Part shown: one piece after another, positions 14,345 to 22,414 of the stretch
How positions within the stretch are numbered: the first letter of the stretch is position 1
How the letters are laid out: every line of letters starts with the position of its first letter
Virus record (IMG/VR): IMGVR_UViG_3300023184_000544
Span: 1 to 22,924 of that record
From: a virus
DNA: 22,924 nt
Strand: one strand, 5' to 3'
Position numbers and translations under genes: made by a program
The notes under the pieces: generated by a model
Seen by the model: the letters and a program-made list of their open reading frames with translations, nothing else
What the model was told of the DNA's origin: nothing
Databases searched by the model: none

Positions 14345-15228
14345 ACTCTGTTTACACTGATCAGATTTGGCACAAGTCTCAATGTAGAAAAATTGAGCAG
14401 GATACCTACGAATTGTTTCGTAGCAAAAGGATACCTGTTAGATTAGTTGATGCCATTGATGTTACATCATTAACTAAACTTGTGGTAACTGACAATGTAG
14501 TAAATCGTCCACATGCAGGACTATACCCTGAATTTTGGGGCAGTTTTAGTTATCAACCTGAATATACTGCACGACCCCCAACTCGGTTGTTCAACTGTTT
14601 TATCAATCGAGTTTGTACAACCAGACAAAGTTGGTTTTATCAATTTGTTCGCAGAGATTTAATACATTCTGGTTGGGTTAGTTTTTTGTTAGACTATAGA
14701 AAACTGCCACCAGGTGTTGTTTCCAAACAAGATCTCTACGAATACAATTACAATCAGGGATACGATATTTTTGAAGCCGAACATGATCTCATGCGCGATC
14801 ATGTGCCATTTTGTAATTTTGCAGGCGATCTAGATCAAGTTATCGTTGACAGTTGTATAAGTCTTGTGATTGAAACATATTTTGATTGGCCGGACACTAT
14901 AGCGTTTAGCGAAAAAATATTTAGGGCATTGCAACTGCCGCGACCTATAATATTGTACAGCATGCCAGGATCAGTGGCAGTGCTTCGTAAGTACGGGTTT
15001 GATGTATGGGATGATATTGTTGATCATGCTTATGATTCTGAACCCAATCAAATACAGCGCCAGATCCAAATTTTAGATCAATTGTGCCAATTGAGAGATT
15101 TGACATACACTGATCAACAGTTGGAAGAGTTCGAGCTTCGCGCACAACACAATAGAGATTTATTGCAAAAATTTAGATTGCAATGGTCTGACAAATTAAA
15201 AAACACTCTAGCGCAGTTATGTGCATAA
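14341..15228 (+). CDS. Conserved phage protein, paralogue of 6399-7472
   Basis: The best start is TTG at 14341, overlapping the preceding TGA as TTGA (295 residues). A188-F-S-E-K-I193 through Y231-D-S-E-P aligns with the minus-strand protein at 6399-7472 (about 16 of 49 identical by eye), including E-K-I, L-Q, G-F and Y-D-x-E-P. The N-terminal halves are much less alike, so the shared C-terminal domain probably holds the common activity. A glycosyltransferase-like role is possible, but no family is assigned. It lies between the dsbA-like and polymerase genes, an unusual place for a sugar enzyme, and a link to DNA cannot be excluded. The A+T content seems slightly higher than its neighbours by eye. 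Confidence 0.62.
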   Translation: MNSVYTDQIWHKSQCRKIEQDTYELFRSKRIPVRLVDAIDVTSLTKLVVTDNVVNRPHAGLYPEFWGSFSYQPEYTARPPTRLFNCFINRVCTTRQSWFYQFVRRDLIHSGWVSFLLDYRKLPPGVVSKQDLYEYNYNQGYDIFEAEHDLMRDHVPFCNFAGDLDQVIVDSCISLVIETYFDWPDTIAFSEKIFRALQLPRPIILYSMPGSVAVLRKYGFDVWDDIVDHAYDSEPNQIQRQIQILDQLCQLRDLTYTDQQLEEFELRAQHNRDLLQKFRLQWSDKLKNTLAQLCA

Positions 15229-15241
15229 GTAACAATGAGTC

Positions 15242-15279
15242 GCTCACATTACGAGCATGTATCATGGCCAGTCCGGCCA
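15242..15279 (+). promoter_or_regulatory. Two hairpins in the polymerase mRNA leader, possible translational operator
   Basis: GCTC (15242-15245) pairs with GAGC (15253-15256) over a 7-base loop, and TGGCC (15265-15269) pairs with GGCCA (15275-15279) over a 5-base loop. The second hairpin ends 5 bases before the GGAG at 15285-15288 of the polymerase gene. In T4, gp43 represses its own translation by binding a hairpin just upstream of its ribosome binding site; this has the same position but not the T4 sequence. Confidence 0.4.
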
Positions 15280-15292
15280 CAAACGGAGAACA

Positions 15293-17953
15293 ATGAGTTA
15301 TATTGACGCACTATTTGATCGTGAACACGATCGCATCCATGTTGTAGAACGCCGCAGCGGCGTAAGGCAATACCGCGAGTATCCTGCCAACTACATCTTC
15401 TATTACGACGACCCTAGAGGCAAGTTTCAAAGCATTTACGGCACACCGGTCAATAGATTTTCATCACGCAACAACAAAGAATTTCGCAAAGAAGTTCGCA
15501 GCCAATCTGGCAAGCAGTTGTATGAATCAGACATCAATCCTATCTTTAGATGCCTGGAAGAAAACTACAAAGATCAAGATGCTCCTGAACTGCACACAGC
15601 ATTTTTCGACATTGAAGTTGCGTTTGATCAAGAACGTGGATTCTCGCCTGTGGCAGATCCCTTCAATCCCATCACTGCAATATCTGTATATTTGGATTGG
15701 CTGGATCAAATGATCACACTGACTGTGCCACCCAAACATCTAAGTTGGGACACAGCACAAGAACTGGTGAGTGAATTTGAAAACACCATGTTGTTTGAGC
15801 GTGAAGAAGATATGATCAAGATGTTCCTTGATGTGATTGAAGATGCAGACGTGCTTACCGGTTGGAACTCAGAAGGCTATGACATTCCTTACACCGTGAA
15901 TCGTACCACAAGAATACTCAGCAAGGACGACACCAGACGTTTTTGTTTGTGGGGGCAGTTTCCCAAGCAGAGGATGTTTGAACGCTTTGGTGCAGAGAAT
16001 CAAACTTACGACTTGATTGGTCGTGTGCACATGGACTATATGCAGTTGTATCGCAAATACACATACGAAGAACGCCACTCATACTCATTGGATGCCATTG
16101 GTGAATATGAACTGGGCGAACGCAAAACACAATTTGAAGGCACACTGGATCAATTGTACAATCAACACTTCAAGAAGTTTATTGAGTATAACCGCCAAGA
16201 CACTATGATTATTGCCAAGCTGGACAAGAAATTGCGTTTCTTGGACCTGGCCAACGAACTGGCACATGCCAACACTGTGTTGCTACAGACCACAATGGGT
16301 GCTGTGGCAGTGACTGAACAGGCTATCATAAACGAAGCACATGAACGTGGCATGGTTGTTCCTAATCGCAAGCAACGTCTTACAGACGATGACACACAGG
16401 CCGCTGGTGCTTATGTGGCATATCCTAAAAAGGGTTTGCACATGTGGATTGGATCAGTAGACATTAACTCACTGTATCCATCAGCCATTCGTGCCATGAA
16501 CATGGGTCCAGAAACTGTGGTAGGCCAATTGCGGCAGACCATGACTGATCGCCTGATTAAAGAACGCATGGCCAAAGACGACTCCTTTGCGGCTGCTTGG
16601 GAAGGATTGTTTGCCAGCTTAGAATACACTGCCGTGATGGAACAACAGCGTGGCACAGAAATCACAATTGACTGGGAAGGTGGCGAAGAGTCAGTTCACT
16701 CGGCCATGGAAATCTGGCACATGATCTTTGACTCACATCAACCTTGGATTCTTACTGCTAATGGTACCATTCTCACTTACGAGAAGAAAGGCATCATTCC
16801 CGGCTTGTTGGAACGCTGGTATCGTGAACGCCAAGAGCTACAGGCCAAGAAGAAAGAAACCAAGGATCCCAAAGAGATTGCGTTCTGGGACAAGCGTCAG
16901 TTGGTCAAGAAAATTAATCTTAACAGCCTGTACGGCGCTATTTTGAATCCAGGTTGCCGTTTCTTTGATAAGCGTATTGGTCAGTCAACCACACTGGCCG
17001 GCAGATCCATTGCCAAGCACATGGATGCATACATCAACGAGTGTATCACAGGCGAATATGATCACACAGGCAAGGCCATCATCTATGGTGATACAGACTC
17101 ATGTTATTTTTCTGCTTGGCCCATCTTGGAAAAAGAAGTTGCAGAAGGGCGCATGGAATGGTCAAAAGAAACTTGCATCCAACTGTATGATTCAATTGCT
17201 GATCAAGTTAACGAGAGCTTTCCGGCATTTATGGAACAGGCATTCCATTGTCCCAGAGACATGGGCTCACTGATCAAGGCCGGTCGTGAACTGGTTGCTG
17301 ACCGCAGTTTGTTCATTACCAAGAAGCGTTATGCTGTAAACATCATTGACTTGGAAGGCAAGCGACTGGATGTAGAAGGCAAGATTGGCAAGACCAAGGC
17401 CATGGGCCTGGACTTGAAACGCTCAGACACACCCAAAGTAATTCAAGACTTCCTGTTGGAAATTCTAAATAAAGTTCTAGCAGGTATACAACGAGATGAG
17501 ATTATTGAACGCATTAGAGAATTCAAGTACGAGTTTAAAGAGCGTCCAGGCTGGGAGAAAGGGTCGCCCAAGCGTGTGAACAACTTGACCAAGTACAGCA
17601 AAGAAGAAGAACGACTGGGTCGTGCCAACATGCCCGGGCATGTAAGAGCAGCACTTAACTGGAACAATCTGCGTAGAATGCATTCAGACAATTACTCAAT
17701 GCAAGTTGTGGATGGCATGAAAACCATTGTGTGTAAATTAAAATCAAATGCTCTTGGATGGACATCAATTGGCTATCCCACAGACGAGATGCACTTGCCA
17801 CAGTGGTTCAAAGACCTGCCGTTTGACGACACAGAAATGGAAGCAACTGTAGTAGATCAAAAGATTGACAACTTGCTGGGTGTGCTGGAGTGGGATCTTG
17901 CGTCTGCTACCAACACAGAAAACACATTTACATCATTATTTTCATTCGAATGA
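15293..17953 (+). CDS. gp43: Family B DNA polymerase, T4 gp43 type
   Basis: The replicative polymerase, with 3'-5' proofreading. I start at ATG 15293 (886 residues; T4 has 898) because GGAG lies four bases upstream and the protein then begins M-S-Y-I-D-A-L-F; an in-frame ATG 36 bases earlier lacks a ribosome binding site. Exonuclease motifs are D106-I-E108, N192 with D197, and Y299-N-R-Q-D303. Polymerase motif A is D390-I-N-S-L-Y-P-S, motif B K540-I-N-L-N-S-L-Y-G548, and motif C Y598-G-D-T-D-S603. All catalytic residues are present. The last eight residues, F-T-S-L-F-S-F-E, are a hydrophobic tail in the position of the clamp-binding peptide of T4-like polymerases. The TGA overlaps the next ATG. 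It is the anchor of the DNA block. Confidence 0.97.
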   Translation: MSYIDALFDREHDRIHVVERRSGVRQYREYPANYIFYYDDPRGKFQSIYGTPVNRFSSRNNKEFRKEVRSQSGKQLYESDINPIFRCLEENYKDQDAPELHTAFFDIEVAFDQERGFSPVADPFNPITAISVYLDWLDQMITLTVPPKHLSWDTAQELVSEFENTMLFEREEDMIKMFLDVIEDADVLTGWNSEGYDIPYTVNRTTRILSKDDTRRFCLWGQFPKQRMFERFGAENQTYDLIGRVHMDYMQLYRKYTYEERHSYSLDAIGEYELGERKTQFEGTLDQLYNQHFKKFIEYNRQDTMIIAKLDKKLRFLDLANELAHANTVLLQTTMGAVAVTEQAIINEAHERGMVVPNRKQRLTDDDTQAAGAYVAYPKKGLHMWIGSVDINSLYPSAIRAMNMGPETVVGQLRQTMTDRLIKERMAKDDSFAAAWEGLFASLEYTAVMEQQRGTEITIDWEGGEESVHSAMEIWHMIFDSHQPWILTANGTILTYEKKGIIPGLLERWYRERQELQAKKKETKDPKEIAFWDKRQLVKKINLNSLYGAILNPGCRFFDKRIGQSTTLAGRSIAKHMDAYINECITGEYDHTGKAIIYGDTDSCYFSAWPILEKEVAEGRMEWSKETCIQLYDSIADQVNESFPAFMEQAFHCPRDMGSLIKAGRELVADRSLFITKKRYAVNIIDLEGKRLDVEGKIGKTKAMGLDLKRSDTPKVIQDFLLEILNKVLAGIQRDEIIERIREFKYEFKERPGWEKGSPKRVNNLTKYSKEEERLGRANMPGHVRAALNWNNLRRMHSDNYSMQVVDGMKTIVCKLKSNALGWTSIGYPTDEMHLPQWFKDLPFDDTEMEATVVDQKIDNLLGVLEWDLASATNTENTFTSLFSFE

Positions 17954-18891
17954 AGCTGAGCCAAGTTGTTGCATACCTAAACATGTTAGACAGCACTGAC
18001 ATGGATCCGTCTTATGGCAATATAACTGACAAGTTAGATGACATATTAGTCGCCGTTAAACAAAGAGATTTGCAGTATCATTCTGCCACCGCGGAACTCG
18101 ATGAGCGCCTGGGCGATGTCAAACATTCAATTGGCAAATTTGATCAATCACTTCAAGCACTCAAGCAACAGTTGATAAATGACGTTGATCGACTGGCGCC
18201 CGAATACTACGCTGAAAGCTGGAAACGATATGAGCAAGAAATGTGTTTTGAAACTGTAGAGCATTTGATCAATCGTAAATTGCCTATTGAGTTTGAAGAT
18301 CACAAACGTCTGCGCAATACAATAAAGAATTACACTGATTGGAGATTACCAGGCATGGTAATTGGTGCCAGACGCGAAACATTCATAGAAGACATGGTGC
18401 CAATGGATCCATTGTATCTTGTGGATCACGATAGAGAATTGATCAATGTTGCCATGAGTCCATTTACCCAAGAGTATCAACGTCGATTGAGACCTTATGT
18501 GATTAACGACTGGAAAGACACAGAAATTTTTGCAGCATTGCCAACCAATCAGTTTGGCTTGGTATTTGCTTACAACTATTTCAACTGGAAACCAATTGAG
18601 ATGATTGAAAAGTTTCTTTCAGAAATATATCAAAAACTACGACCTGGTGGCGCTTTGGTTTTTACCTACAATGAATGCGATAGTTGGTACGGTGTTGGTG
18701 CTGTAGAAAATGCTTGGATGTGTTACACTCCAGGCAGTCGCATACAATCAATAGCTCGAAACCTTGGCTATAAAATTATCGACCAATGCACCGGTTCTGG
18801 TGGCATTGCTTGGTTTGAAATGCGTAGACCTGGAGAAATCCAAAGTCTGCGAGGCGGGCAAACTTTGGCAAAAGTAATTCGTCAAGAATGA
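17950..18891 (+). CDS. Methyltransferase-like protein with coiled-coil N-terminus
   Basis: I start at the ATG at 17950, overlapping the polymerase TGA (313 residues); upstream starts lie inside the polymerase. Residues about 50-100 are charged with heptad character and probably coil. The C-terminal half resembles a class I SAM-dependent methyltransferase: a strand with P-L-Y-L-V-D-H-D, in the place of the acidic loop, then F-G-L-V-F-A-Y-N and, after a helix, L-R-P-G-G-A-L-V-F-T-Y-N, typical of the motif after the fifth strand. The usual first Gly-rich loop is not obvious, so cofactor binding is uncertain. It separates the polymerase and clamp genes and is on the polymerase transcript. Substrate unknown. 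Confidence 0.6.
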   Translation: MKLSQVVAYLNMLDSTDMDPSYGNITDKLDDILVAVKQRDLQYHSATAELDERLGDVKHSIGKFDQSLQALKQQLINDVDRLAPEYYAESWKRYEQEMCFETVEHLINRKLPIEFEDHKRLRNTIKNYTDWRLPGMVIGARRETFIEDMVPMDPLYLVDHDRELINVAMSPFTQEYQRRLRPYVINDWKDTEIFAALPTNQFGLVFAYNYFNWKPIEMIEKFLSEIYQKLRPGGALVFTYNECDSWYGVGAVENAWMCYTPGSRIQSIARNLGYKIIDQCTGSGGIAWFEMRRPGEIQSLRGGQTLAKVIRQE

Positions 18892-18920
18892 TTGCAAATT
18901 CTAAATACATCTGTTATAAT
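18892..18920 (+). promoter_or_regulatory. Consensus sigma-70 promoter before the sliding clamp gene
   Basis: TTGCAA (18892-18897) and a perfect TATAAT (18915-18920) are 17 bases apart. Transcription should start near 18927, followed by AGGAG at 18930-18934, six bases before the ATG. A CTAAATA sequence, like a late octamer, lies within the spacer at 18901-18907 and could give overlapping late expression. Confidence 0.82.
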
Positions 18921-18940
18921 CAAACACTTAGGAGTAAACC

Positions 18941-19663
18941 ATGAGAGATTATCTATTAGACTTAGTACAACACACACATGATCTGGGCTGCATTGACTTG
19001 ATCAAGATCGTGGGCGACGACAAATCCACACAAATTGTAGGTCTGGCCGAAGACATGAGTGTGGTAGTGGAAGGTGAATTTAAAAATCCACACCCAGACT
19101 TTGTGGGCACATTTGGCATGCCTAACTTGGCCAAACTCAAAATCTTGTTGAATCTACAAGAATATAAAGAAAATGCCAAGCTCAGCTTGAGTCGCAGAGC
19201 AGGTGGCGAGCCAGATGGTATCAACTTTGAAAATGCCACAGGCGACTTTAAAAACAACTATCGTTTCATGGCCGAAGCTATTGTGACTGAAAAACTTAAA
19301 ACACCCAAGTTTAAAGGTGTGAACTGGCACATTGAATTTGAACCCACTGTGGCTGCTATCAATCGACTGCGCATGCAAGCACAGGCCAATGCCGAAGAAC
19401 CACACTTCCAGGCAAAGACTGAAAATGGCGACTTGAAGTTTTTCTTTGGTGATCATTCAACACACTCTGGCAACTTTGTGTTCCACCCAGGTGTGAATGG
19501 ACAATTGAAACGTGCATGGTCGTGGCCTGCTCAACAAGTCATGAGCATCTTGGCACTCACAGGTGACAAGACTATTCGCATTAGTGATGATGGTGCAGCC
19601 AAAATCACTGTGGACAGTGGCATGGTTGTTTACAACTACATCTTACCAGCACAAAGCAAGTGA
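18941..19663 (+). CDS. gp45: Sliding clamp, T4 gp45 type
   Basis: A 240-residue protein close to the T4 clamp length of 228. It has two beta-rich halves, with L-A-K-L-K-I-L-L-N-L and V-A-A-I-N-R-L-R-M in places where clamp subunits carry their inner helices, and an ending N-Y-I-L-P-A in the position of the last clamp strand. The ring tethers the polymerase and, in T4, also late transcription factors. Sequence similarity to T4 gp45 is low by eye, so the call rests on size, fold pattern and position near gp43. It has its own consensus promoter and AGGAG ribosome binding site. Its TGA overlaps the GTG of the DpdA-like gene. Confidence 0.75.
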   Translation: MRDYLLDLVQHTHDLGCIDLIKIVGDDKSTQIVGLAEDMSVVVEGEFKNPHPDFVGTFGMPNLAKLKILLNLQEYKENAKLSLSRRAGGEPDGINFENATGDFKNNYRFMAEAIVTEKLKTPKFKGVNWHIEFEPTVAAINRLRMQAQANAEEPHFQAKTENGDLKFFFGDHSTHSGNFVFHPGVNGQLKRAWSWPAQQVMSILALTGDKTIRISDDGAAKITVDSGMVVYNYILPAQSK

Positions 19664-21210
19664 GCCAAGATAATTTAACTGCCAAACAATCAGACTACGC
19701 TGTGTTCCTTCCGGCCATTAGCGGGTTCTATTCCACATTTGTGGGCAAGCAAAGGAACGAACACTATGTGGATCCTGCACGATTTCCGCAAGGCTTTACA
19801 GATATGGAACAACTTAACTGGCTCAATTCCCAGAAGGCTTTGTTTCCTTATCGTTGGTCACTTGCGTCTGGAGGCCATGCCAACCTTGATCTCTCCAAAC
19901 AAGACTGGTCAGAAGACATGGTACGAAACCGTGAACCTGGCACGTTCCTCTTAGGCGACTCCGGTGGTTTTCAGATTGCCAAAGGCCTGTGGGAAGGCGA
20001 TTGGAAGGCCAACTCAGGTTGTGCTAAAGCTCAAAAGAAACGTGAACTGGTGCTCAACTGGCTGGACAATGTTTCTAATTACTGCATGACACTTGACATT
20101 CCCACTTGGGTTATTCATGACAAGAAAGCATCCACAGCATGTCAAATTTCCACACTGCAAGAAGCAGTGGATGCTACCAAGTTCAACAACGAATACTTCA
20201 TGAAGCACCGCAAGGGCGTTCGCAATGGCGGCACCAAGATCTTAAATGTGTTGCAGGGCGACAATCATGGCAGTGCAGATCAGTGGTATGACACCATGAA
20301 GGAATACTGCGATCCTGTCAAGTATCCAGACACACACTTTGACGGTTGGTCAATGGGCGGACAGAACATGTGTGACGTTCACTTGGTACTAAGACGCTTG
20401 GTGGCCCTGCGTTATGACAATTTGTTGCAGGAAGGTGTGCATGACTGGATGCACTTCTTGGGCACATCAAAGTTGGAATGGGCTGTGCTGCTTACTGTGA
20501 TTCAAAGGGCAGTTAGAAAATACGTCAATCCAGCTTTCACTATCAGTTTTGATTGTGCCAGCCCATTCCTTGCCACAGCCAATGGACAGGTCTATTTTGA
20601 AAATGTATTTGAACACGACTCAAAATGGTCTTATCGCATGGCTCCGTCAGCTGATGACAAAAAGTACTCAACAGACACACGCAAGTGGTCAACTGGTGTG
20701 GTGGCAGATGGAATCTATCCACGCTGGGAAGACAGTCCTCTAAGCGACTTGTTCAAGATGAAAGATATTTGTATCTACAAGCCTGGCGATCTAAATAAGA
20801 TTGGCAAAGAAGGCAAGACATCATGGGATAGTTTCTCATATGCACTGCTTATGGGGCATAATGTTTGGATGCATCTAACTGCTGTGCAAGAAGCCAATCG
20901 TCGATTTGATGCAGGAGAGCATCCTGCAATGATGCGCCGTAGCACAGGTGACTATGCTCGATTTGAAGACATTGTGGAAGCAATCTTTGCTGCGCCAGAT
21001 CGTGATACCGCAGAAGCCATTATCGAAACATACGATAGTTATTGGATGGAGATTGTGGGCACCCGAGGATTCAAAGGTAAGAAAACTAAAAATGCAAGAA
21101 CTCAATTTAATGCACTGTTCTCTTTTGAACAACCAGAAGTTGACACAGACCCCGAAGATCAGTTACAATCAGAAGCATTACAACTGCTTGAAAGCGAGCA
21201 AATCAAATGA
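19660..21210 (+). CDS. dpdA: DpdA-like DNA transglycosylase (7-deazaguanine insertion) with clamp-binding-like motif
   Basis: The 516-residue protein starts at GTG 19660, overlapping the clamp stop as GTGA. It matches the tRNA-guanine transglycosylase barrel: G99-D100-S-G-G-F-Q105 (acid/base Asp), L145-D146, Q199-G200, M232-G233-G234 and F297-D298-C-A-S-P302, where D298 matches the covalent nucleophile. The C-terminal Cys3-His zinc site of bacterial tRNA enzymes is missing. In phages such paralogues, DpdA, exchange guanine in DNA for a 7-deazaguanine base. Residues 481-490 read T-Q-F-N-A-L-F-S-F-E, nearly the same as the polymerase tail, followed by an acidic C-terminus. Neighbours include a QueD-like gene, which supports a deazaguanine role. 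Acting on DNA rather than tRNA is inferred from context. Confidence 0.82.
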   Translation: MSQDNLTAKQSDYAVFLPAISGFYSTFVGKQRNEHYVDPARFPQGFTDMEQLNWLNSQKALFPYRWSLASGGHANLDLSKQDWSEDMVRNREPGTFLLGDSGGFQIAKGLWEGDWKANSGCAKAQKKRELVLNWLDNVSNYCMTLDIPTWVIHDKKASTACQISTLQEAVDATKFNNEYFMKHRKGVRNGGTKILNVLQGDNHGSADQWYDTMKEYCDPVKYPDTHFDGWSMGGQNMCDVHLVLRRLVALRYDNLLQEGVHDWMHFLGTSKLEWAVLLTVIQRAVRKYVNPAFTISFDCASPFLATANGQVYFENVFEHDSKWSYRMAPSADDKKYSTDTRKWSTGVVADGIYPRWEDSPLSDLFKMKDICIYKPGDLNKIGKEGKTSWDSFSYALLMGHNVWMHLTAVQEANRRFDAGEHPAMMRRSTGDYARFEDIVEAIFAAPDRDTAEAIIETYDSYWMEIVGTRGFKGKKTKNARTQFNALFSFEQPEVDTDPEDQLQSEALQLLESEQIK

Positions 21211-21740
21211 ATCGTCAAGGACACGAAGATACCAATTTCTTTGTAGGCACAGAAGTTGAGGCCAGCCCTGCTGCTGGACATCGCACACTGTTTGTTATAG
21301 GACTACAAACCACTGAAGCAATTGATTGGACACGTGGGAACATTGATTCCAAAGCAAGAAATCCAATCACACACATTTACTTTGGTGCCAATCAAAGTTT
21401 TCCAAATCCCACTTTCAACGATGCCGGAATCTGGACTGCTTGGGAACGCATGATTCAACCGTGGTTGGATCGTGGTTACTGGTGTACATTGGATCTTGAT
21501 TCAAGTGCTGTGGAAGGCCTTTGCGAAGGCAGTTTATGTGAACAATCACAATTTATTCCCATGATATCTGTAAAACTGCCTTACATCAAACTGCTGGGCT
21601 ACAATACCACAATCAAACTGGACGATAAAGACTTCAAAGCAACCAACCCCGGAGTATGGTGTCATAGCCTGCATGATTTGCTGGATAGAAAAACATTCAC
21701 CTCCTGGGATCAATACACAAAGGACGAAGTAATCAAATGA
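21207..21740 (+). CDS. Conserved-type protein of unknown function in the deazaguanine block
   Basis: A 177-residue protein, overlapping both neighbours by ATGA. It alternates strands and helices: T-L-F-V-I-G-L-Q, H-I-Y-F-G-A-N-Q-S-F, Y-W-C-T-L-D-L-D and F-I-P-M-I-S-V-K-L-P, which suggests part of a TIM barrel or a Rossmann-like fold. The final part includes N-P-G-V-W-C-H-S-L-H-D. No CxxxCxxC motif is present, so it is not a normal QueE. I do not recognise a named family. Its tight placement between DpdA-like and QueD-like genes suggests it helps make or load the deazaguanine base, perhaps as a cofactor or a regulator; this is guilt by association only. Confidence 0.6.
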   Translation: MNRQGHEDTNFFVGTEVEASPAAGHRTLFVIGLQTTEAIDWTRGNIDSKARNPITHIYFGANQSFPNPTFNDAGIWTAWERMIQPWLDRGYWCTLDLDSSAVEGLCEGSLCEQSQFIPMISVKLPYIKLLGYNTTIKLDDKDFKATNPGVWCHSLHDLLDRKTFTSWDQYTKDEVIK

Positions 21741-22180
21741 CACAAGTCGAACGCGAAACTATAGAAAGAATCCGGCATGCAGCTCAACGAAAAATCTGGG
21801 TCACGTTTCAAAAGGAAGGCATTCATTGCTATCCAGCCGCAGCAACTGATCCGCAATTGGCGACGGGTGATGAGTACGATGTTAGTTTTCTTGGTACTCC
21901 TCATCGTCATATCTTCCACTTCCGGGTGTGGATATCTGTTGTACACAATGATAGAGACATCGAATTCATCCAGTTCAAGCGATGGCTCGAAAAACTCTAT
22001 TACGAAGGAACCATCCAACTCGACTACAAGAGCTGTGAAATGATGGCAGACGATTTGTATTTGCAAATTGCCGCACGGTATCCAGAGCGTTCAGTCTGGA
22101 TTGAGGTCTCCGAAGATGGTGAAAACGGAGCTCTTATCAAGTATGACACTCACCGCCCCAATATCAGCATTGCTATCTAA
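21737..22180 (+). CDS. QueD/6-pyruvoyltetrahydropterin synthase-like protein
   Basis: The 147-residue protein has the order of a T-fold QueD: C31-Y-P-A-A-A, then H56-R-H58 followed by a long strand (F-H-F-R-V-W-I-S-V), D-R-D-I-E-F then F80-K-R-W-L, and near the end S-C-E-M-M-A-D-D-L-Y and V-W-I-E-V-S-E-D, in the position of the C-terminal Glu strand. QueD makes 6-carboxytetrahydropterin, the second step to preQ0. The first zinc His, usually in A-A-H, is not at the expected position, so activity may be altered or lost. It overlaps the upstream gene by ATGA. A T-fold protein with another role is an alternative. Confidence 0.5.
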   Translation: MTQVERETIERIRHAAQRKIWVTFQKEGIHCYPAAATDPQLATGDEYDVSFLGTPHRHIFHFRVWISVVHNDRDIEFIQFKRWLEKLYYEGTIQLDYKSCEMMADDLYLQIAARYPERSVWIEVSEDGENGALIKYDTHRPNISIAI

Positions 22181-22192
22181 TAGGAAAACAAA

Positions 22193-22414
22193 ATGGCAAA
22201 AATTATTCACAAATCTAACCCCCGTGTAGCAGAGATCCAAGGCGACTTGGAAAAACTCCTAGAGTTCTGCCAGGACTTCGGCTATCGCTACAACGAGGCC
22301 GATTTGTACAACTTCAAGAGTTATGCTTGGCAACAGTATAACAAATATTCACAAGGCAAAAATGCCAAGAACATGTGGGACGAAGATGCTCGTCGCTTTG
22401 CTGGAAGATTCTAA
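22193..22414 (+). CDS. Small conserved-type hypothetical protein
   Basis: A 73-residue charged protein rich in Tyr, Asn and Lys, probably helical (E-I-Q-G-D-L-E-K-L-L-E-F-C). The start is supported by AGGA at 22182-22185, seven bases before the ATG. Its TAA overlaps the next ATG by one base. No motif is recognised. It follows the QueD-like gene by 12 bases and probably shares its transcript. Confidence 0.62.
   Translation: MAKIIHKSNPRVAEIQGDLEKLLEFCQDFGYRYNEADLYNFKSYAWQQYNKYSQGKNAKNMWDEDARRFAGRF

Noticed and set aside
15257-15292. Twelve-residue N-terminal extension of the polymerase.
   Set aside because: The upstream ATG has no ribosome binding site and would put the GGAG of the real start inside the gene.
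15235-15306. A 23-codon open frame overlapping the polymerase start, possible leader peptide.
   Set aside because: No ribosome binding site precedes it, its codons merely cover the two hairpins, and it has no recognisable attenuation feature.
17890-17949. Twenty-residue extension of the methyltransferase-like protein.
   Set aside because: It reads through polymerase coding sequence and looks like out-of-frame noise; the ATGA junction at 17950 is typical of this window.
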